Origin: an uncultured Anaerolineales bacterium | Lineage (GTDB): Bacteria > Chloroflexota > Anaerolineae > Aggregatilineales > Aggregatilineaceae | Direction of reading: 5' to 3' | Length of the DNA: 64,000 nucleotides | Assembly (NCBI GenBank): GCA_937135955.1 | Contig: CAKZOB010000033.1 | Span: 1 to 64,000, forward strand | Shown: one piece after another, positions 24,608 through 33,386 of the stretch | How the letters are laid out: the number at the start of each line of letters is the position of its first letter | How positions within the stretch are numbered: the stretch's first letter is position 1 | Translations under genes and position numbers: made by a program | The notes under the pieces: generated by a model | The model's input: only the letters and a program-made list of their open reading frames with translations | The model's database searches: none | Told to the model about the DNA's origin: nothing

Positions 24608-25636
24608 TCATTCAGCGTCCGGCGGCAGGAACTGCACACTGTCGAGAATAGCCTGCAGAGCCACCCGTTGATCCACCAGGGCATCGAACGGTTCCACGGC
24701 GGTGAAGAAGGCATAGCTGCCCTCATGAACGCGCAACACGGCGAACCAGCCGGTAGTGTCTTCCTCGTCGGCGCAGGATACCGCCGCGTAGTAAGTACCT
24801 ACACCCTCCAGTCCGCCCACTCTGAAGGTGCGTTGCTCGTCCAGACCCAGGTTGCAGCTATCGCCCACCAGCGAGCCGCGCAACAACTGCACGCCGTCGG
24901 CCCACAGGTTGTACTCGCCGTCGAAATCCACCACATTGGGAAAGCCCCAATAAAGATAGATATATCCCTGTGCGCCATCGCTCAGCGGCCCATAGTAGAC
25001 AGACAGGGCCACGCTGCGCAGTCGCCCATCGAAGGAGCGGAAGGGCACTTCCAGGTGCACAGTTTCCCAGCCTTCCGGCAGATCGAGGGTCAGCGGCGGC
25101 GGCTTGCCCGGCAACACAGGCGGCAGTGTGCCGGTGGGCGTGGCAGTTCCGGCCACAGCGAGCGCCGTCGGGTCGAGCGTGGGCGATGGCGTGCGCGTCG
25201 GCAACGGGGTGCGTGTGGGCCGGGGCGAGGGGGCCGTCGTCGCGACCGCTTGCGTCTGCGTCGGCGAGAAGGTGACTGTGACGGGCAGTGGCGTGCCGCT
25301 CAGCACCGGCACGCGGGCCAGGTCACCGCTGACCTCCATCTGTGCGGCCAGCACCCAGCCCTGCACAGACTCTACCTGCACCAGCAAATAGCGACCATCA
25401 GCAGTTTGACCGAGCACGGGGAACTGCTCGCGCTGATAAACATAGGTCAGTGGGTCGGCGGCGCGTTCCGGGCGGGCGAAGACATAGGCCCGTTCAACGA
25501 TTACGCTCGCCAACACGGCACCGGCTGGTGTGGGAGTCGGCCCCTGTGCGATGACTGTCCCGCTCACCCCGCCGAACAGAATGACTAGGCCCAGTCCCGC
25601 ACGCCAGACGTGCCGCACAACATGGACTACCCTCAT
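24608..25636 (-). CDS. Secreted SH3-like domain protein with Thr/Pro linker
   Basis: 342 residues. Signal peptide, then a bacterial SH3-like domain (about 40-105: VIVERAYVFARPERAADPLTYVYQREQFPV...GWVLAAQMEV). A Thr/Pro-rich linker follows (about 115-175), then a C-terminal beta-rich domain (LTLDLPEGWETVHLEVPF...) with two cysteines. The layout suggests a surface protein held off the membrane or wall by the linker. No catalytic residues are recognised. An extended -10 (TGCTATAAT) lies about 35 bases upstream. Confidence 0.65.
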   Translation of the reverse strand: MRVVHVVRHVWRAGLGLVILFGGVSGTVIAQGPTPTPAGAVLASVIVERAYVFARPERAADPLTYVYQREQFPVLGQTADGRYLLVQVESVQGWVLAAQMEVSGDLARVPVLSGTPLPVTVTFSPTQTQAVATTAPSPRPTRTPLPTRTPSPTLDPTALAVAGTATPTGTLPPVLPGKPPPLTLDLPEGWETVHLEVPFRSFDGRLRSVALSVYYGPLSDGAQGYIYLYWGFPNVVDFDGEYNLWADGVQLLRGSLVGDSCNLGLDEQRTFRVGGLEGVGTYYAAVSCADEEDTTGWFAVLRVHEGSYAFFTAVEPFDALVDQRVALQAILDSVQFLPPDAE

Positions 25637-25669
25637 GACGCTCTGGCCTCCGTTGACTGACGGGGCGCT

Positions 25670-25678
25670 ATTATAGCA
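25670..25678 (-). promoter_or_regulatory. Extended -10 promoter of the SH3-domain gene
   Basis: TGCTATAAT on the minus strand (TATAAT 25675-25670), about 34 bases before the ATG. The -35 region is poor, as expected for an extended -10 promoter. Confidence 0.55.
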
Positions 25679-25720
25679 CGCGAGGTGACGCAGAAAATAT
25701 TCTTCGAAGCTGGGGAGCGC

Positions 25721-26101
25721 TCATTCGTCGGGGTAGGATTGTCCGGCGAGCGTAGCGCGCACTGCTGCGACAATCTGCTGGGGTGTCACTGGCTTGACCA
25801 GGAACTGATCGGCGTGCAGCAAGAGCGCCGAATCGCGAAAGCGAGGATACGCCGTGAGCACAATGACGCGCACATTGTTCAGAACCGGCATCTGCTGGAG
25901 CTTGCGCATCACCCCTTCCCCACCGAGCAAGGGCATCAGCACATCCATGATGATCAGATCGGGCGTCTGCGTGCTCAGAAAACGGAGCGCGTCCATGCCA
26001 TTGGCGGCCTCGGCCACCGTGTACCCTTCGCGCTCCAGGATCATCCGATACAACAAGCGTAACTCAGCGTCATCGTCCACAATCAGGATCAACTGAGACA
26101 T
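25721..26101 (-). CDS. Stand-alone response-regulator receiver protein (CheY-like)
   Basis: 126 residues, receiver domain only: acidic VDDD at the N terminus, phospho-acceptor Asp in LIIMDVLMP, Thr/Ala in VLTA and Lys in LVKP. No output domain, so it acts through protein contacts. No histidine kinase is adjacent. It has its own extended -10 promoter (26156-26164). Confidence 0.9.
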   Translation of the reverse strand: MSQLILIVDDDAELRLLYRMILEREGYTVAEAANGMDALRFLSTQTPDLIIMDVLMPLLGGEGVMRKLQQMPVLNNVRVIVLTAYPRFRDSALLLHADQFLVKPVTPQQIVAAVRATLAGQSYPDE

Positions 26102-26155
26102 GACGGCTCCCTCGCATCAAGCCCTGTTGAACATCCCGCACCCTCTTATGTCTGC

Positions 26156-26164
26156 ATTATAGCA
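26156..26164 (-). promoter_or_regulatory. Extended -10 promoter of the receiver gene
   Basis: TGCTATAAT on the minus strand (TATAAT 26161-26156), about 55 bases before the ATG at 26101. No consensus -35. Confidence 0.55.
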
Positions 26165-26268
26165 TAGGTGCGCTACATAGCTATGGCAGGCAACTTGCAG
26201 AGCGCACTTCACAAAAGCTCACGGTCGGCTGATCATGCCTCAGGCCCGTTCGGGCTTGTCGGGTTTTG

Positions 26269-26594
26269 TGAACTCAACTGAAATGCACCCCATTTGAGAG
26301 GTGCGCGCAAACTGTGACAGGCCGTTTGCTGCGGTTTGCTACCCCTCACCCCTCAATCCCCTCTCCCTCGCGACTGCGTCGCGGGGCGAGGGGACTTACT
26401 GTCTGGCGTGTGAGTGCTCCCCTTCGCCCGCAGCGCGGGAGAAGGGGCCGGGGGATGAGGGCCATCGGCTCAAGATGTGGGTAATAAGACCGATGCGGGG
26501 AGGGGTGCATTTCACAACAGTTCACCCCAGGGTACGGCTTCAGAAATTCCCCTCAGTTCGCTTGCACTCGTGAACTCAACCGAAATGCACCCCA
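26269..26594. repeat. Nested repeat block: three copies of a 25-bp word around a family 3 palindrome
   Basis: GTGAACTCAACTGAAATGCA-type words occur at 26269-26293 and 26570-26594 (direct, one mismatch). A diverged inverted copy lies near 26505-26530. Between the first direct and the inverted copy lies a 120-base palindromic repeat (26343-26464) also found at 43136-43262 in reverse orientation. No coding function. The 620-base gap 26102-26722 holds this block and the flanking promoters. Confidence 0.7.
26343..26464 (+). repeat. Dispersed palindromic repeat, family 3 copy A
   Basis: Contains CGCGACTGCGTCGCGGGGCG and CCCGCAGCGCGGGAGAAGGGG hairpins and ends GGCCGGGGGATGAGGGCC. Its reverse complement, with scattered changes, is at 43136-43262. 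Confidence 0.75.
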
Positions 26595-26671
26595 ACTTGC
26601 ATCCAGTGCCAGGCAAACCCTCGCCCGCCATACACACGACCAGGCGTTCTATCGCATCGGCTCACTTGCGG

Positions 26672-26677
26672 TACAAT
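26672..26677 (+). promoter_or_regulatory. -10 element of the PP2C-like/propeller gene
   Basis: TACAAT in GCGGTACAATGAAGG, 46 bases before the ATG at 26723. The -35 region (TTCTAT near 26647) is weak. Confidence 0.4.
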
Positions 26678-26722
26678 GAAGGTGTTGGAGCTGCGCCTGG
26701 GTTAGCAGACAGGGATGATCGT

Positions 26723-29245
26723 ATGCCAGACAAAGTACAGGCACGGGCAGGATATGTACTGGTAGTAGGCGGGCGCGCTGTGCGCGTGTCGCCGCCTGGT
26801 GCGCTGGCCGAACTGGCCCCCCGTCGCGCCGGACGTGCACGCGAAGGCCATGTCTTCTTCGCCCTGATCACGCCGCATGGCGAGTCGCGCGCCCCGGCAG
26901 CCTATTACGAAGGACTGGCGCATCTGGCCGCCGATGTCTATTTCGGCAGCAGCGGGGGGATCACCGGCGGATTACGCGAAGCCCTGACCGCCGTCAACCA
27001 GCACATTCTCGAACAGCCCCAGGGCGGGCCAGTCAACGCGCTGGCCCTGGCCCTGCATGGCGAAGACCTGTACCTGGCGCGGGCGGGTCGGACGTTTGTG
27101 GTGTGGTATGGCGCGGACGGGCTGATGTTCTTCCCACAGGATCGCTCCGATCCTCTGGAAATGGCCCTGTCGCCTCTGGGTAGGGCGGACACACCAGAGC
27201 TGCAACTGGCCCGCTTCGTGGTCGCGCCGGGGCAGACCATGCTGCTGTGCGACGAGAGCCTGCAATACGCGCCTACCACGACCTTCGAGGTGGTGCTGGG
27301 CGGGGCTGACCTGCCCGTCGTGCTGGAACGCCTTCGAGCGCTCAGCAGCCAGCATATGGCGGTGAGCGCCATTGAGTTTGTCGCGCCGGGCACGCCGGAG
27401 ATCGAAGGATACGCCCTGCCGATCTGCCCCCGAGAGCCGCGTCGCCTGCGCTCGGAAGCCCCCCAAGCGGAAGCTGTCGCCCCTGGCAGCGACCGGGCCG
27501 CCGCAGAACCTGCGTTCCCTATAGCGCAGGTTGAGGAAGTGGCGACAACAGCGGCAGAGGAAATCGCACCGCCCGAGCCTGTGCCCGCGCCGGTTTTCGG
27601 GCAGCAACCTGCAGACGTACCGGCGGCGCCAGCGACACCCCCGCCGGCAGAGCCGACGCCCGTGAGTCCTGCCGTCCCCATGACCGCCGAACCAGAGTCG
27701 CCCCCTGCTCCGGCAGTGCTGGAGGCGCGAGAAGAGCCAATGCCCCCTTCCGCTGCCGAACGGCGTTCGTGGTTGGAGCATATACAGAACACCCTGCGCC
27801 GCGTGGTGTCAGCCGTCCTGCCGGAAAGCGCCGAAGAAACGTTATCCTCCCCAACCGACACCTCGCCCACCGGACCATCAACGCTAGACCGGGCGCGGGC
27901 GGCGCTTGGACGGCGTACCCGGCAGGGTGTGCGCGCCCTGCTGATCGTGGCGCTGACAGTGGTGGATTTCCTGGCCGCCGTGCTCGATCGCCTGGTGCCA
28001 GAGCCAGAAGGCGAAAAGCGCCAGGGCATCCCCACCAACGTCGCCATCGGCCTGGCCGTGATGATCCCGGTGGTCATTGTGCTGGCGGCGGTGGGCATGG
28101 CCCTGCTGGGAGCGGAGAAAAGCGAATTCGAGCAGTACGTTGACCGTGCCAGGTCAGCGCACGCCGAGGCGATGCGCCTTTCCGAAGGTAAGTGCGACAA
28201 TCAGGCGCTGCGCCCTCTGTGGGCAGAAGTGCTGCGCCTGACCGAACTGGCCGACGACCTGCGCCCCAACGATCCCGAAGTGCTGGTTATGCACGCTGAC
28301 GCTCAGAACTATCTCGATTGCTTCGACGATGTCGTGCGGCGCGACCTGCGCCTGCTACACACCTACCCGCGCGACGCCGACATGGCCGCGCTGGTAGTAC
28401 ACGGCGGCGTTGACCTGTACGCTCTCGACCGACAGAACGGAGTCGTTTATCACGGCACGCTCAACGAGCGCGGCGACGGGCTTTCGGATAGCGGGGACAA
28501 GGCGGTCATCTGGACAGGACAGACGATTAGCGGAGCAACGGGCAATTTCACTGTAGGCCGCTTGGTGGACATCGAATGGCTGGCCGACGGCGGCACGCGC
28601 CCCAAGAACGTGCTGGTGGCTCTGGATGCCAACGGCCTGCTGGTGGCCTACTCACCGACCTACTTCACCAGCGCTCAGCAACTGGTCACCGAAGGGCGCT
28701 GGCAAGAGCCAGTAGCGCTGGCCGTGTATCGCAGTAACCTGTACGTGCTGGATCGCGCCGCCAACCAGATATGGCGCTACGTGCCGCCCGCCGGTGCGGA
28801 AAGCTATCCCAATGCCCCGGAAGAGTACTTCAACGGCGATCAACTGCCCGACCTGAGCGGTGCGGTGGATTTCGGGATCAGCGACGACGGCGCGGTGTAT
28901 ATCCTCTTCGAGGACGGCACGGTGCGGCGCTACCGGCGCAATGTACAGGGCATCGTCGAGGAGCAGCCATTTGAGTTCCGCCAACGCCCACCGGGGGCGA
29001 TCAGCAGCGGATCGGCCCTGTTCGTGGACAACGACCCGGCCTCGCGCAACCTGTACGTGGTAGACCCGGCGGGCGAGACTATCTACGAAACTTCCTGGGC
29101 GGGCACGTTCAACCAGGGCTACCGCCCGCGCAACCTGCTCGATGCCTTCAAAGACGCGCGCGCTTTCTACGCCGATTCTGTCGTCCGCAACAACATGTAC
29201 GTCCTGTCCGGCAACCGGCTCTATCACTTCTACCGTTTCCAGTAG
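26723..29245 (+). CDS. PP2C-like domain, single membrane segment and extracellular beta-propeller fusion protein
   Basis: 840 residues. The N-terminal ~235 residues resemble the PP2C/SpoIIE phosphatase fold (EGHVFFALITPHG, VNALALALHGEDLYLARAGRTFVVWY, LLCDESL), but the usual DG metal-binding aspartates are not clear, so it may be inactive. A Pro/Ala-rich linker (about 245-350) leads to a membrane segment, NVAIGLAVMIPVVIVLAAVGMALLG. An extracytoplasmic stretch (tetratricopeptide-like, then NHL/propeller blades such as LYVLDRAANQIWRYVPP and LYVVDPAGETIYE) follows. This suggests sensing outside and signalling inside. The ATG at 26723 is chosen because an upstream in-frame extension runs through repeats and the promoter. 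Confidence 0.7.
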   Translation: MPDKVQARAGYVLVVGGRAVRVSPPGALAELAPRRAGRAREGHVFFALITPHGESRAPAAYYEGLAHLAADVYFGSSGGITGGLREALTAVNQHILEQPQGGPVNALALALHGEDLYLARAGRTFVVWYGADGLMFFPQDRSDPLEMALSPLGRADTPELQLARFVVAPGQTMLLCDESLQYAPTTTFEVVLGGADLPVVLERLRALSSQHMAVSAIEFVAPGTPEIEGYALPICPREPRRLRSEAPQAEAVAPGSDRAAAEPAFPIAQVEEVATTAAEEIAPPEPVPAPVFGQQPADVPAAPATPPPAEPTPVSPAVPMTAEPESPPAPAVLEAREEPMPPSAAERRSWLEHIQNTLRRVVSAVLPESAEETLSSPTDTSPTGPSTLDRARAALGRRTRQGVRALLIVALTVVDFLAAVLDRLVPEPEGEKRQGIPTNVAIGLAVMIPVVIVLAAVGMALLGAEKSEFEQYVDRARSAHAEAMRLSEGKCDNQALRPLWAEVLRLTELADDLRPNDPEVLVMHADAQNYLDCFDDVVRRDLRLLHTYPRDADMAALVVHGGVDLYALDRQNGVVYHGTLNERGDGLSDSGDKAVIWTGQTISGATGNFTVGRLVDIEWLADGGTRPKNVLVALDANGLLVAYSPTYFTSAQQLVTEGRWQEPVALAVYRSNLYVLDRAANQIWRYVPPAGAESYPNAPEEYFNGDQLPDLSGAVDFGISDDGAVYILFEDGTVRRYRRNVQGIVEEQPFEFRQRPPGAISSGSALFVDNDPASRNLYVVDPAGETIYETSWAGTFNQGYRPRNLLDAFKDARAFYADSVVRNNMYVLSGNRLYHFYRFQ

Positions 29246-30012
29246 GCCAGCAGATCGCGCAGGGCGGCAGTCGTGGCGTCCGGCTGCTCGATCATGGGCA
29301 GATGTCCTGCTTCGTCAATCACTCGCAGGCTCAGGTGAGGCAATTGCCCTGCCAGCGCCTGCACATCGGCAAACCTGACGATCTGATCGTCGCGTCCGGC
29401 GATGATCGCTTTCGGCGGAGCGGGCGCGCGCAGCAAATCCACCGAATCGGGACGGTCGGCCATGCCCAGCAACACCCCAGCCACGCCCTGCGGGGGTGTG
29501 TTGAGCATCATCATGCGCACACGGTGCGCCGGGATGCTCTCCAGGTTGGTACCTGGCCGGAAGAGCATGTCCAGCATCCCGCTGACCACAGCCGCCGTGC
29601 CCTCAGCCAGCGCGCGACAGGCGTTGTCGCGGCGAGTCTGCGCCTTGTCCGGCGGGTCGGCGAAGGGATGCGACGCGCAGAGAATCACGCCGGCGACGCG
29701 CTCCGGCAACGTCCTCAGGGCTGCCAGCGCCACATAGCCGCCCATGCTGTGTCCCACCCATACCGCCTGGGCAATGCCCAGCCGATCCAGCAGCGCGGTC
29801 ACGTCGGCGGCCAGCGTTTCCATGGGGTACACGCCTGCCGGAGCCAGACTCTGGCCGTGCCCGCGCAGGTCGGGCGCGATCACGCGGTAGCTGTCGCTGA
29901 GCGCGTCCATCTGCGCCCGCCAAAGGGTATGGTCGAGCGGGTAGCCGTGCAGCAAGAGCACCGGCTGACCACTGCCGCGTTCTTCATAATGCAGAGGCAC
30001 CGTGTCGCTCAT
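29230..30012 (-). CDS. Alpha/beta-fold hydrolase
   Basis: 260 residues. Oxyanion region LLLHGYPLDHTLW, nucleophile elbow GHSMGG, acid region IIAGRDDQIV and catalytic His in DEAGHLPMIEQP. This is the esterase/lactonase/peroxidase-like branch with unassigned substrate. The start MSDTVPLHYEERG (30012) follows GGAAGAG. Its stop overlaps the end of the convergent propeller gene by 16 bases. Confidence 0.88.
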   Translation of the reverse strand: MSDTVPLHYEERGSGQPVLLLHGYPLDHTLWRAQMDALSDSYRVIAPDLRGHGQSLAPAGVYPMETLAADVTALLDRLGIAQAVWVGHSMGGYVALAALRTLPERVAGVILCASHPFADPPDKAQTRRDNACRALAEGTAAVVSGMLDMLFRPGTNLESIPAHRVRMMMLNTPPQGVAGVLLGMADRPDSVDLLRAPAPPKAIIAGRDDQIVRFADVQALAGQLPHLSLRVIDEAGHLPMIEQPDATTAALRDLLAYWKR

Positions 30013-30271
30013 GGGATGCTCTTCCTTTCGCTGCTTGCAAAGCACCTGTGGGGTAGAATAACCCAGGTTGAACGTCCGGTAAACAAGTCTGTGCCAGAGA
30101 GTGTCTTCGGATGCGGGGGCGGAATTCACCCCGAGACGCCGAGGGCGCAGAGGAAAACTAATGAGAAAGACGCTGTGCCTTTCTCTGTGCCCTCTGCGCC
30201 TCCGCGGTTCAGGACTTTTGCCCCAAAACGCGAATACCCCCTGTGCCAGACACGGCGGAGACGACAGGCTC
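30013..30271. repeat. Intergenic palindromic remnant before recD2
   Basis: Contains CGAGGGCGCAGAGG and the inverted CTCTGTGCCCTCTGCGCCTC, an imperfect hairpin of the gcagagggc type seen in many intergenic regions. No gene is visible. Confidence 0.45.
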
Positions 30272-32473
30272 ATGGCTCCTCTCGATACGCTGATCGGCGC
30301 GGTCGAACGCATCACCTACTACAACCCAGAAACCAATTACTGCGTGCTGCGCCTGCGCCCTCAGCAACTGCTGCTGGGGCGCGACCCCCTGATCACGGTC
30401 GTGGGCACCATGCCGGAACTGCAGCCCGGCGAGAGCGTACGCCTGGAAGGTGAGTGGATCAACCATCCCCAATATGGGCGGCAGTTCTGCGCCGAAACGG
30501 TCACCCAGATTCGCCCGGCAGGCGTCGAGGCGATTCGGCGCTATCTGGGCAGCGGGCTGATCAAGGGCATTGGCCCCATCACGGCCCAGAAAATCGTGGA
30601 TAAGTTCGGCGAGGAGACGCTCGACATCCTCGACCGGGCACCGGAACGCCTGCTGGAAGTGGATGGCGTCGGCAAGCACCGCGCCCGCCTGATCGCCGAA
30701 GCGTGGATTGAGCAGCAGCAGATCAAACAGGTGATGCTGTTTCTGCAAGGGCATGGCATCAGCACCAGCCTGGCCGTCAAAATCTACAAGCATTATGGCG
30801 AACAGGCCATCCCCATCGTCAGCCGCGACCCCTATCGCCTGGCCGCCGACATCTTCGGCATCGGCTTCAAAACTGCCGACAAGATCGCGCAAGACCTGGG
30901 TCTGCCCCCCGACGCTCCCGGACGCATGGCAGCGGGGATCGCCTATGTGCTGGGCCAGGCCACCGACGAGGGGCACGTCTTCCTGCCGCGCGACGCGCTG
31001 GTAGAAGAGGCTACCGCCTTGCTCGGCGTCGAGGCAGAGCGAGTCGAAGAAGCGCTGCGACTGATGGTGGCGCGCGGGGAAGTCATGCTGGAGCCAGTGC
31101 CCGTGCCCGACGCCCTGGAACTGGTGGAGGCCGTCTACCTGCCCGCCATGTATCACAGCGAACGCGGCGTGGCCATCCGCCTGCGCCAGATGTTCCAGAC
31201 GGCGCGCAGCCGCCTCGCCGACCTGGCCAACACCGCCTGGTCTGCGCTGCTGGATCGCGCAGCGCATGGCCCAGGGCCGCTCACGGCGCAGCAGCGCGAT
31301 GCCGTCCGCGCCGCGCTGACGCACAAGGTCAGCGTGCTCACCGGCGGCCCTGGCACCGGCAAGACGACCACCCTGCGCGCGCTGATCACCGTGCTGGGGC
31401 AGACACGACATTCGTTCCTGCTGGCCTCGCCCACCGGACGGGCCGCCAAGCGCCTGAGCGAAGCAACCGGTCAGCCCGCGCGCACCATTCATCGCATGTT
31501 GGGCTTCAGTCCGGCGGAACACCGCTTTCTGCACAACGAGGACAATCCCCTGAACGCCGACGCGATCGTGGTAGACGAAGCCTCGATGATCGATCTGGTG
31601 CTGTTCTACCACCTGCTCAAGGCAATTCCGCCCGACGCACACCTGGTGCTGGTGGGCGACTCCGATCAGCTCCCCAGCGTCGGCCCCGGCAACGTGCTGC
31701 ACGACGTGATCGCCGCCAGGATGGGACCGGTGACGCAGTTGGAGGTGATCTTCCGCCAGGCGGAGACCAGTCAGATCATCACCAACGCGCACCGCATCAA
31801 CCGGGGCGAGTTGCCCGACACGTCCAACCAGAGCAACGATTTCTTCCTCTTCTCCGAAGAAGACCCCCAGAAAGCCGCCGACCTGCTGGTGGACATCGTG
31901 CGCAAGCGGATTCCGGCCCGCTTTGGCCTCGATCCGTTGCAGGATGTGCAGGTGCTCGCGCCGATGTATCGCGGGCCGGTGGGCGTTTCTGCGCTCAACG
32001 AGGCGCTGCAGGAAGTGCTCAACCCCAACCCCGACGGACGCAAAGCCGAGCGCAGGCTGGCCGGACGTCTGTTCCGCGTCGGGGACAAAGTGATTCAGAT
32101 GCGCAACAACTACGAGAAAGATGTCTTCAACGGGGACATTGGCTTTGTCTACGGCTTCGACCTCACCAATCAGATCATGACGGTGCGCATGGATGAGCGG
32201 TTGGTACGCTACGACTTCGCCGAGGCTGACGAACTGACGCACGCCTATTGCATCAGCGTGCACCGCGCTCAGGGCAGCGAATATCCCTGCGTGGTCATGC
32301 CCATCGTCACGCAGCACTACCTGATGCTACAGCGCAACCTGCTGTATACGGCGGTGACGCGCGCCCGCCAACTGGTGGTGCTGGTGGGCACGCGCAAGGC
32401 CATCGCCATCGCTGTGCGCAACGATCAGGTTGCCCGCCGCTGGAGCGCGCTGGCCTGGCGGCTGCGGCAGTGA
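30272..32473 (+). CDS. recD2: RecD2-type ATP-dependent DNA helicase
   Basis: 733 residues. N-terminal OB-like region, helix-hairpin-helix repeats (LIKGIGPITAQKIVDKFG, LLEVDGVGKHRARLIAEAW), Walker A GGPGTGKTTTL, Walker B VVDEASMIDL, motif III VGDSDQLPSVGPGNVL and C-terminal TAVTRARQLVVL. RecD2 is a 5'-3' superfamily 1B helicase acting without RecBC, in DNA repair and replication restart. The start MAPLDTLIGAVERIT (30272) matches the family; the upstream frame is repeat sequence. Confidence 0.92.
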   Translation: MAPLDTLIGAVERITYYNPETNYCVLRLRPQQLLLGRDPLITVVGTMPELQPGESVRLEGEWINHPQYGRQFCAETVTQIRPAGVEAIRRYLGSGLIKGIGPITAQKIVDKFGEETLDILDRAPERLLEVDGVGKHRARLIAEAWIEQQQIKQVMLFLQGHGISTSLAVKIYKHYGEQAIPIVSRDPYRLAADIFGIGFKTADKIAQDLGLPPDAPGRMAAGIAYVLGQATDEGHVFLPRDALVEEATALLGVEAERVEEALRLMVARGEVMLEPVPVPDALELVEAVYLPAMYHSERGVAIRLRQMFQTARSRLADLANTAWSALLDRAAHGPGPLTAQQRDAVRAALTHKVSVLTGGPGTGKTTTLRALITVLGQTRHSFLLASPTGRAAKRLSEATGQPARTIHRMLGFSPAEHRFLHNEDNPLNADAIVVDEASMIDLVLFYHLLKAIPPDAHLVLVGDSDQLPSVGPGNVLHDVIAARMGPVTQLEVIFRQAETSQIITNAHRINRGELPDTSNQSNDFFLFSEEDPQKAADLLVDIVRKRIPARFGLDPLQDVQVLAPMYRGPVGVSALNEALQEVLNPNPDGRKAERRLAGRLFRVGDKVIQMRNNYEKDVFNGDIGFVYGFDLTNQIMTVRMDERLVRYDFAEADELTHAYCISVHRAQGSEYPCVVMPIVTQHYLMLQRNLLYTAVTRARQLVVLVGTRKAIAIAVRNDQVARRWSALAWRLRQ

Positions 32474-32542
32474 AACAGCCCTCCTCCAGCGCACAGAACA
32501 TAGCGGCTGCCACCCTTTGCACATAGTGCACACACCACCCGA

Positions 32543-32571
32543 TTGACACGCCAGCGAATTCGTGCTATATC
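32543..32571 (+). promoter_or_regulatory. Consensus sigma70 promoter of the LysW-like gene
   Basis: TTGACA (32543-32548), 17-base spacer, TATATC (32566-32571). It predicts a transcript start near 32578, 37 bases before the ATG. Confidence 0.75.
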
Positions 32572-32614
32572 GCTGCTAGTGTGTTTCGCTTTATGCGCAT
32601 GGTTGAGCAGCGGA

Positions 32615-32863
32615 ATGAAGGGTGATACTTTTGACCGGAAAGCTGGGGCACAGCGCAGCCCAAAAGGCAAGATTCGCGCCCGGTGCCCGTCGTGCAGTGC
32701 CTGGGTGCAACTGCGAGACAATGTCGAAGTCTGGGACCTGGTCAATTGCCCGGAGTGCGACACCCTGCTAGAGGTGGTTGATCTGCGGCCACCCACACTT
32801 GACTACGCCGATGCCGGCCTTGAAGCAGAGGAGGAATGGGACGAAGAAGAGTGGGAGGAGTGA
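32615..32863 (+). CDS. LysW-like amino-group carrier protein (zinc ribbon, acidic Trp-containing tail)
   Basis: 82 residues. A zinc ribbon of the LysW kind (CPSCSAWVQLRDNVEVWDLVNCPEC, then LLEVVDLRPPTL) is followed by an acidic tail ending EEWDEEEWEE. LysW proteins carry lysine/arginine/ornithine intermediates on the gamma-carboxyl of a C-terminal Glu in an EDWGE motif. Here the motif is EEWEE, with the terminal Glu and the Trp kept but Gly replaced, and a 20-residue basic N-terminal extension is added. No lysine pathway gene is nearby. It is monocistronic, between its own promoter and terminator. Confidence 0.75.
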   Translation: MKGDTFDRKAGAQRSPKGKIRARCPSCSAWVQLRDNVEVWDLVNCPECDTLLEVVDLRPPTLDYADAGLEAEEEWDEEEWEE

Positions 32864-32905
32864 CGGGTCGCCAGAAGCGAGTCTGAGTACAATATGGACG
32901 ATCGG

Positions 32906-32933
32906 CCCCCTTCCTTGTGAGGGGGGATTTTTT
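32906..32933 (+). terminator. Rho-independent terminator of the LysW-like gene
   Basis: Stem CCCCCT with AGGGGG (extended by a T-G pair), 6-base loop, followed by ATTTTTT, 42 bases after the stop. Confidence 0.8.
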
Positions 32934-33026
32934 GCGCGCCATTAAAGGGATTTTGCGCTGATTTTGCTTCGGTTTCACAAACTCGGAAGAGCCATTTAAT
33001 CCACTTACCCTATTGTTATACATGGC

Positions 33027-33098
33027 GCTCACGATCCCCATCCCCGACACCGTGAGCGACGGCGGGGGCAGCTTACGTTGTCCCCGCTCGTCCTTTTT
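33027..33098. terminator. Hairpins at the 3' end of the his operon
   Basis: CGCTCACG pairs with CGTGAGCG, and GCGGGG pairs with CCCCGC just before a CCTTTTTC tract on the plus strand. They lie directly after the hisE stop read on the minus strand. They probably terminate one or both directions. Confidence 0.5.
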
Positions 33099-33101
33099 CG
33101 C

Positions 33102-33386
33102 TCAGGGCTGGTGACGGCGCTCCAGTTCGGCGGCCACGTCGTCGGGCGTCAACCCGCGCGCCGCCAGCAACACCAGGCAGTGATAGGTCAGGTCGGCCAG
33201 CTCGCTGATCACCCGCTGATCGCCCTGCCCCTTAGCCGCCAGGATGACTTCGATCGCCTCTTCGCCGATCTTCTTGACGATCTCATCTTCGCCCGCGTCC
33301 AGCAGGCGATTGGTGTAGGAACCGGGTCGAGGGTTTGCCTGCCGGTCGGTAATGGTAGCGAACACACGCGCCAGGATGTCACTCAC
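33102..33386 (-). CDS. hisE: Phosphoribosyl-ATP pyrophosphatase
   Basis: 94 residues, MazG-like all-alpha fold with [30 protein letters not shown] (metal-binding E-x-x-E and nearby Glu) and [13 protein letters not shown]. Hydrolyses PR-ATP to PR-AMP, step 2 of histidine synthesis. It is the last gene of the operon and overlaps hisI by 8 bases. It is a separate gene here, not fused to hisI as in enterobacteria. Confidence 0.94.
   Translation of the reverse strand: MSDILARVFATITDRQANPRPGSYTNRLLDAGEDEIVKKIGEEAIEVILAAKGQGDQRVISELADLTYHCLVLLAARGLTPDDVAAELERRHQP

Noticed and set aside
26938-28200. Open frame of 420 codons opposite the PP2C-like/propeller gene
   Set aside because: Ser/Gly/Ala/Arg-rich low-complexity reading with no domain; the plus strand is continuous and structured.
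30209-32317. Open frame of about 700 codons on the minus strand opposite recD2
   Set aside because: It is a compositional shadow of the GC-rich recD2 gene: rich in His, Gln, Val and Arg, no recognisable domain, while the plus strand encodes a full helicase.
32543-32614. Possible TTG-started signal-peptide extension of the LysW-like protein
   Set aside because: The stretch coincides with a consensus TTGACA-17-TATATC promoter, and LysW-type proteins are cytoplasmic, so the ATG at 32615 is preferred.
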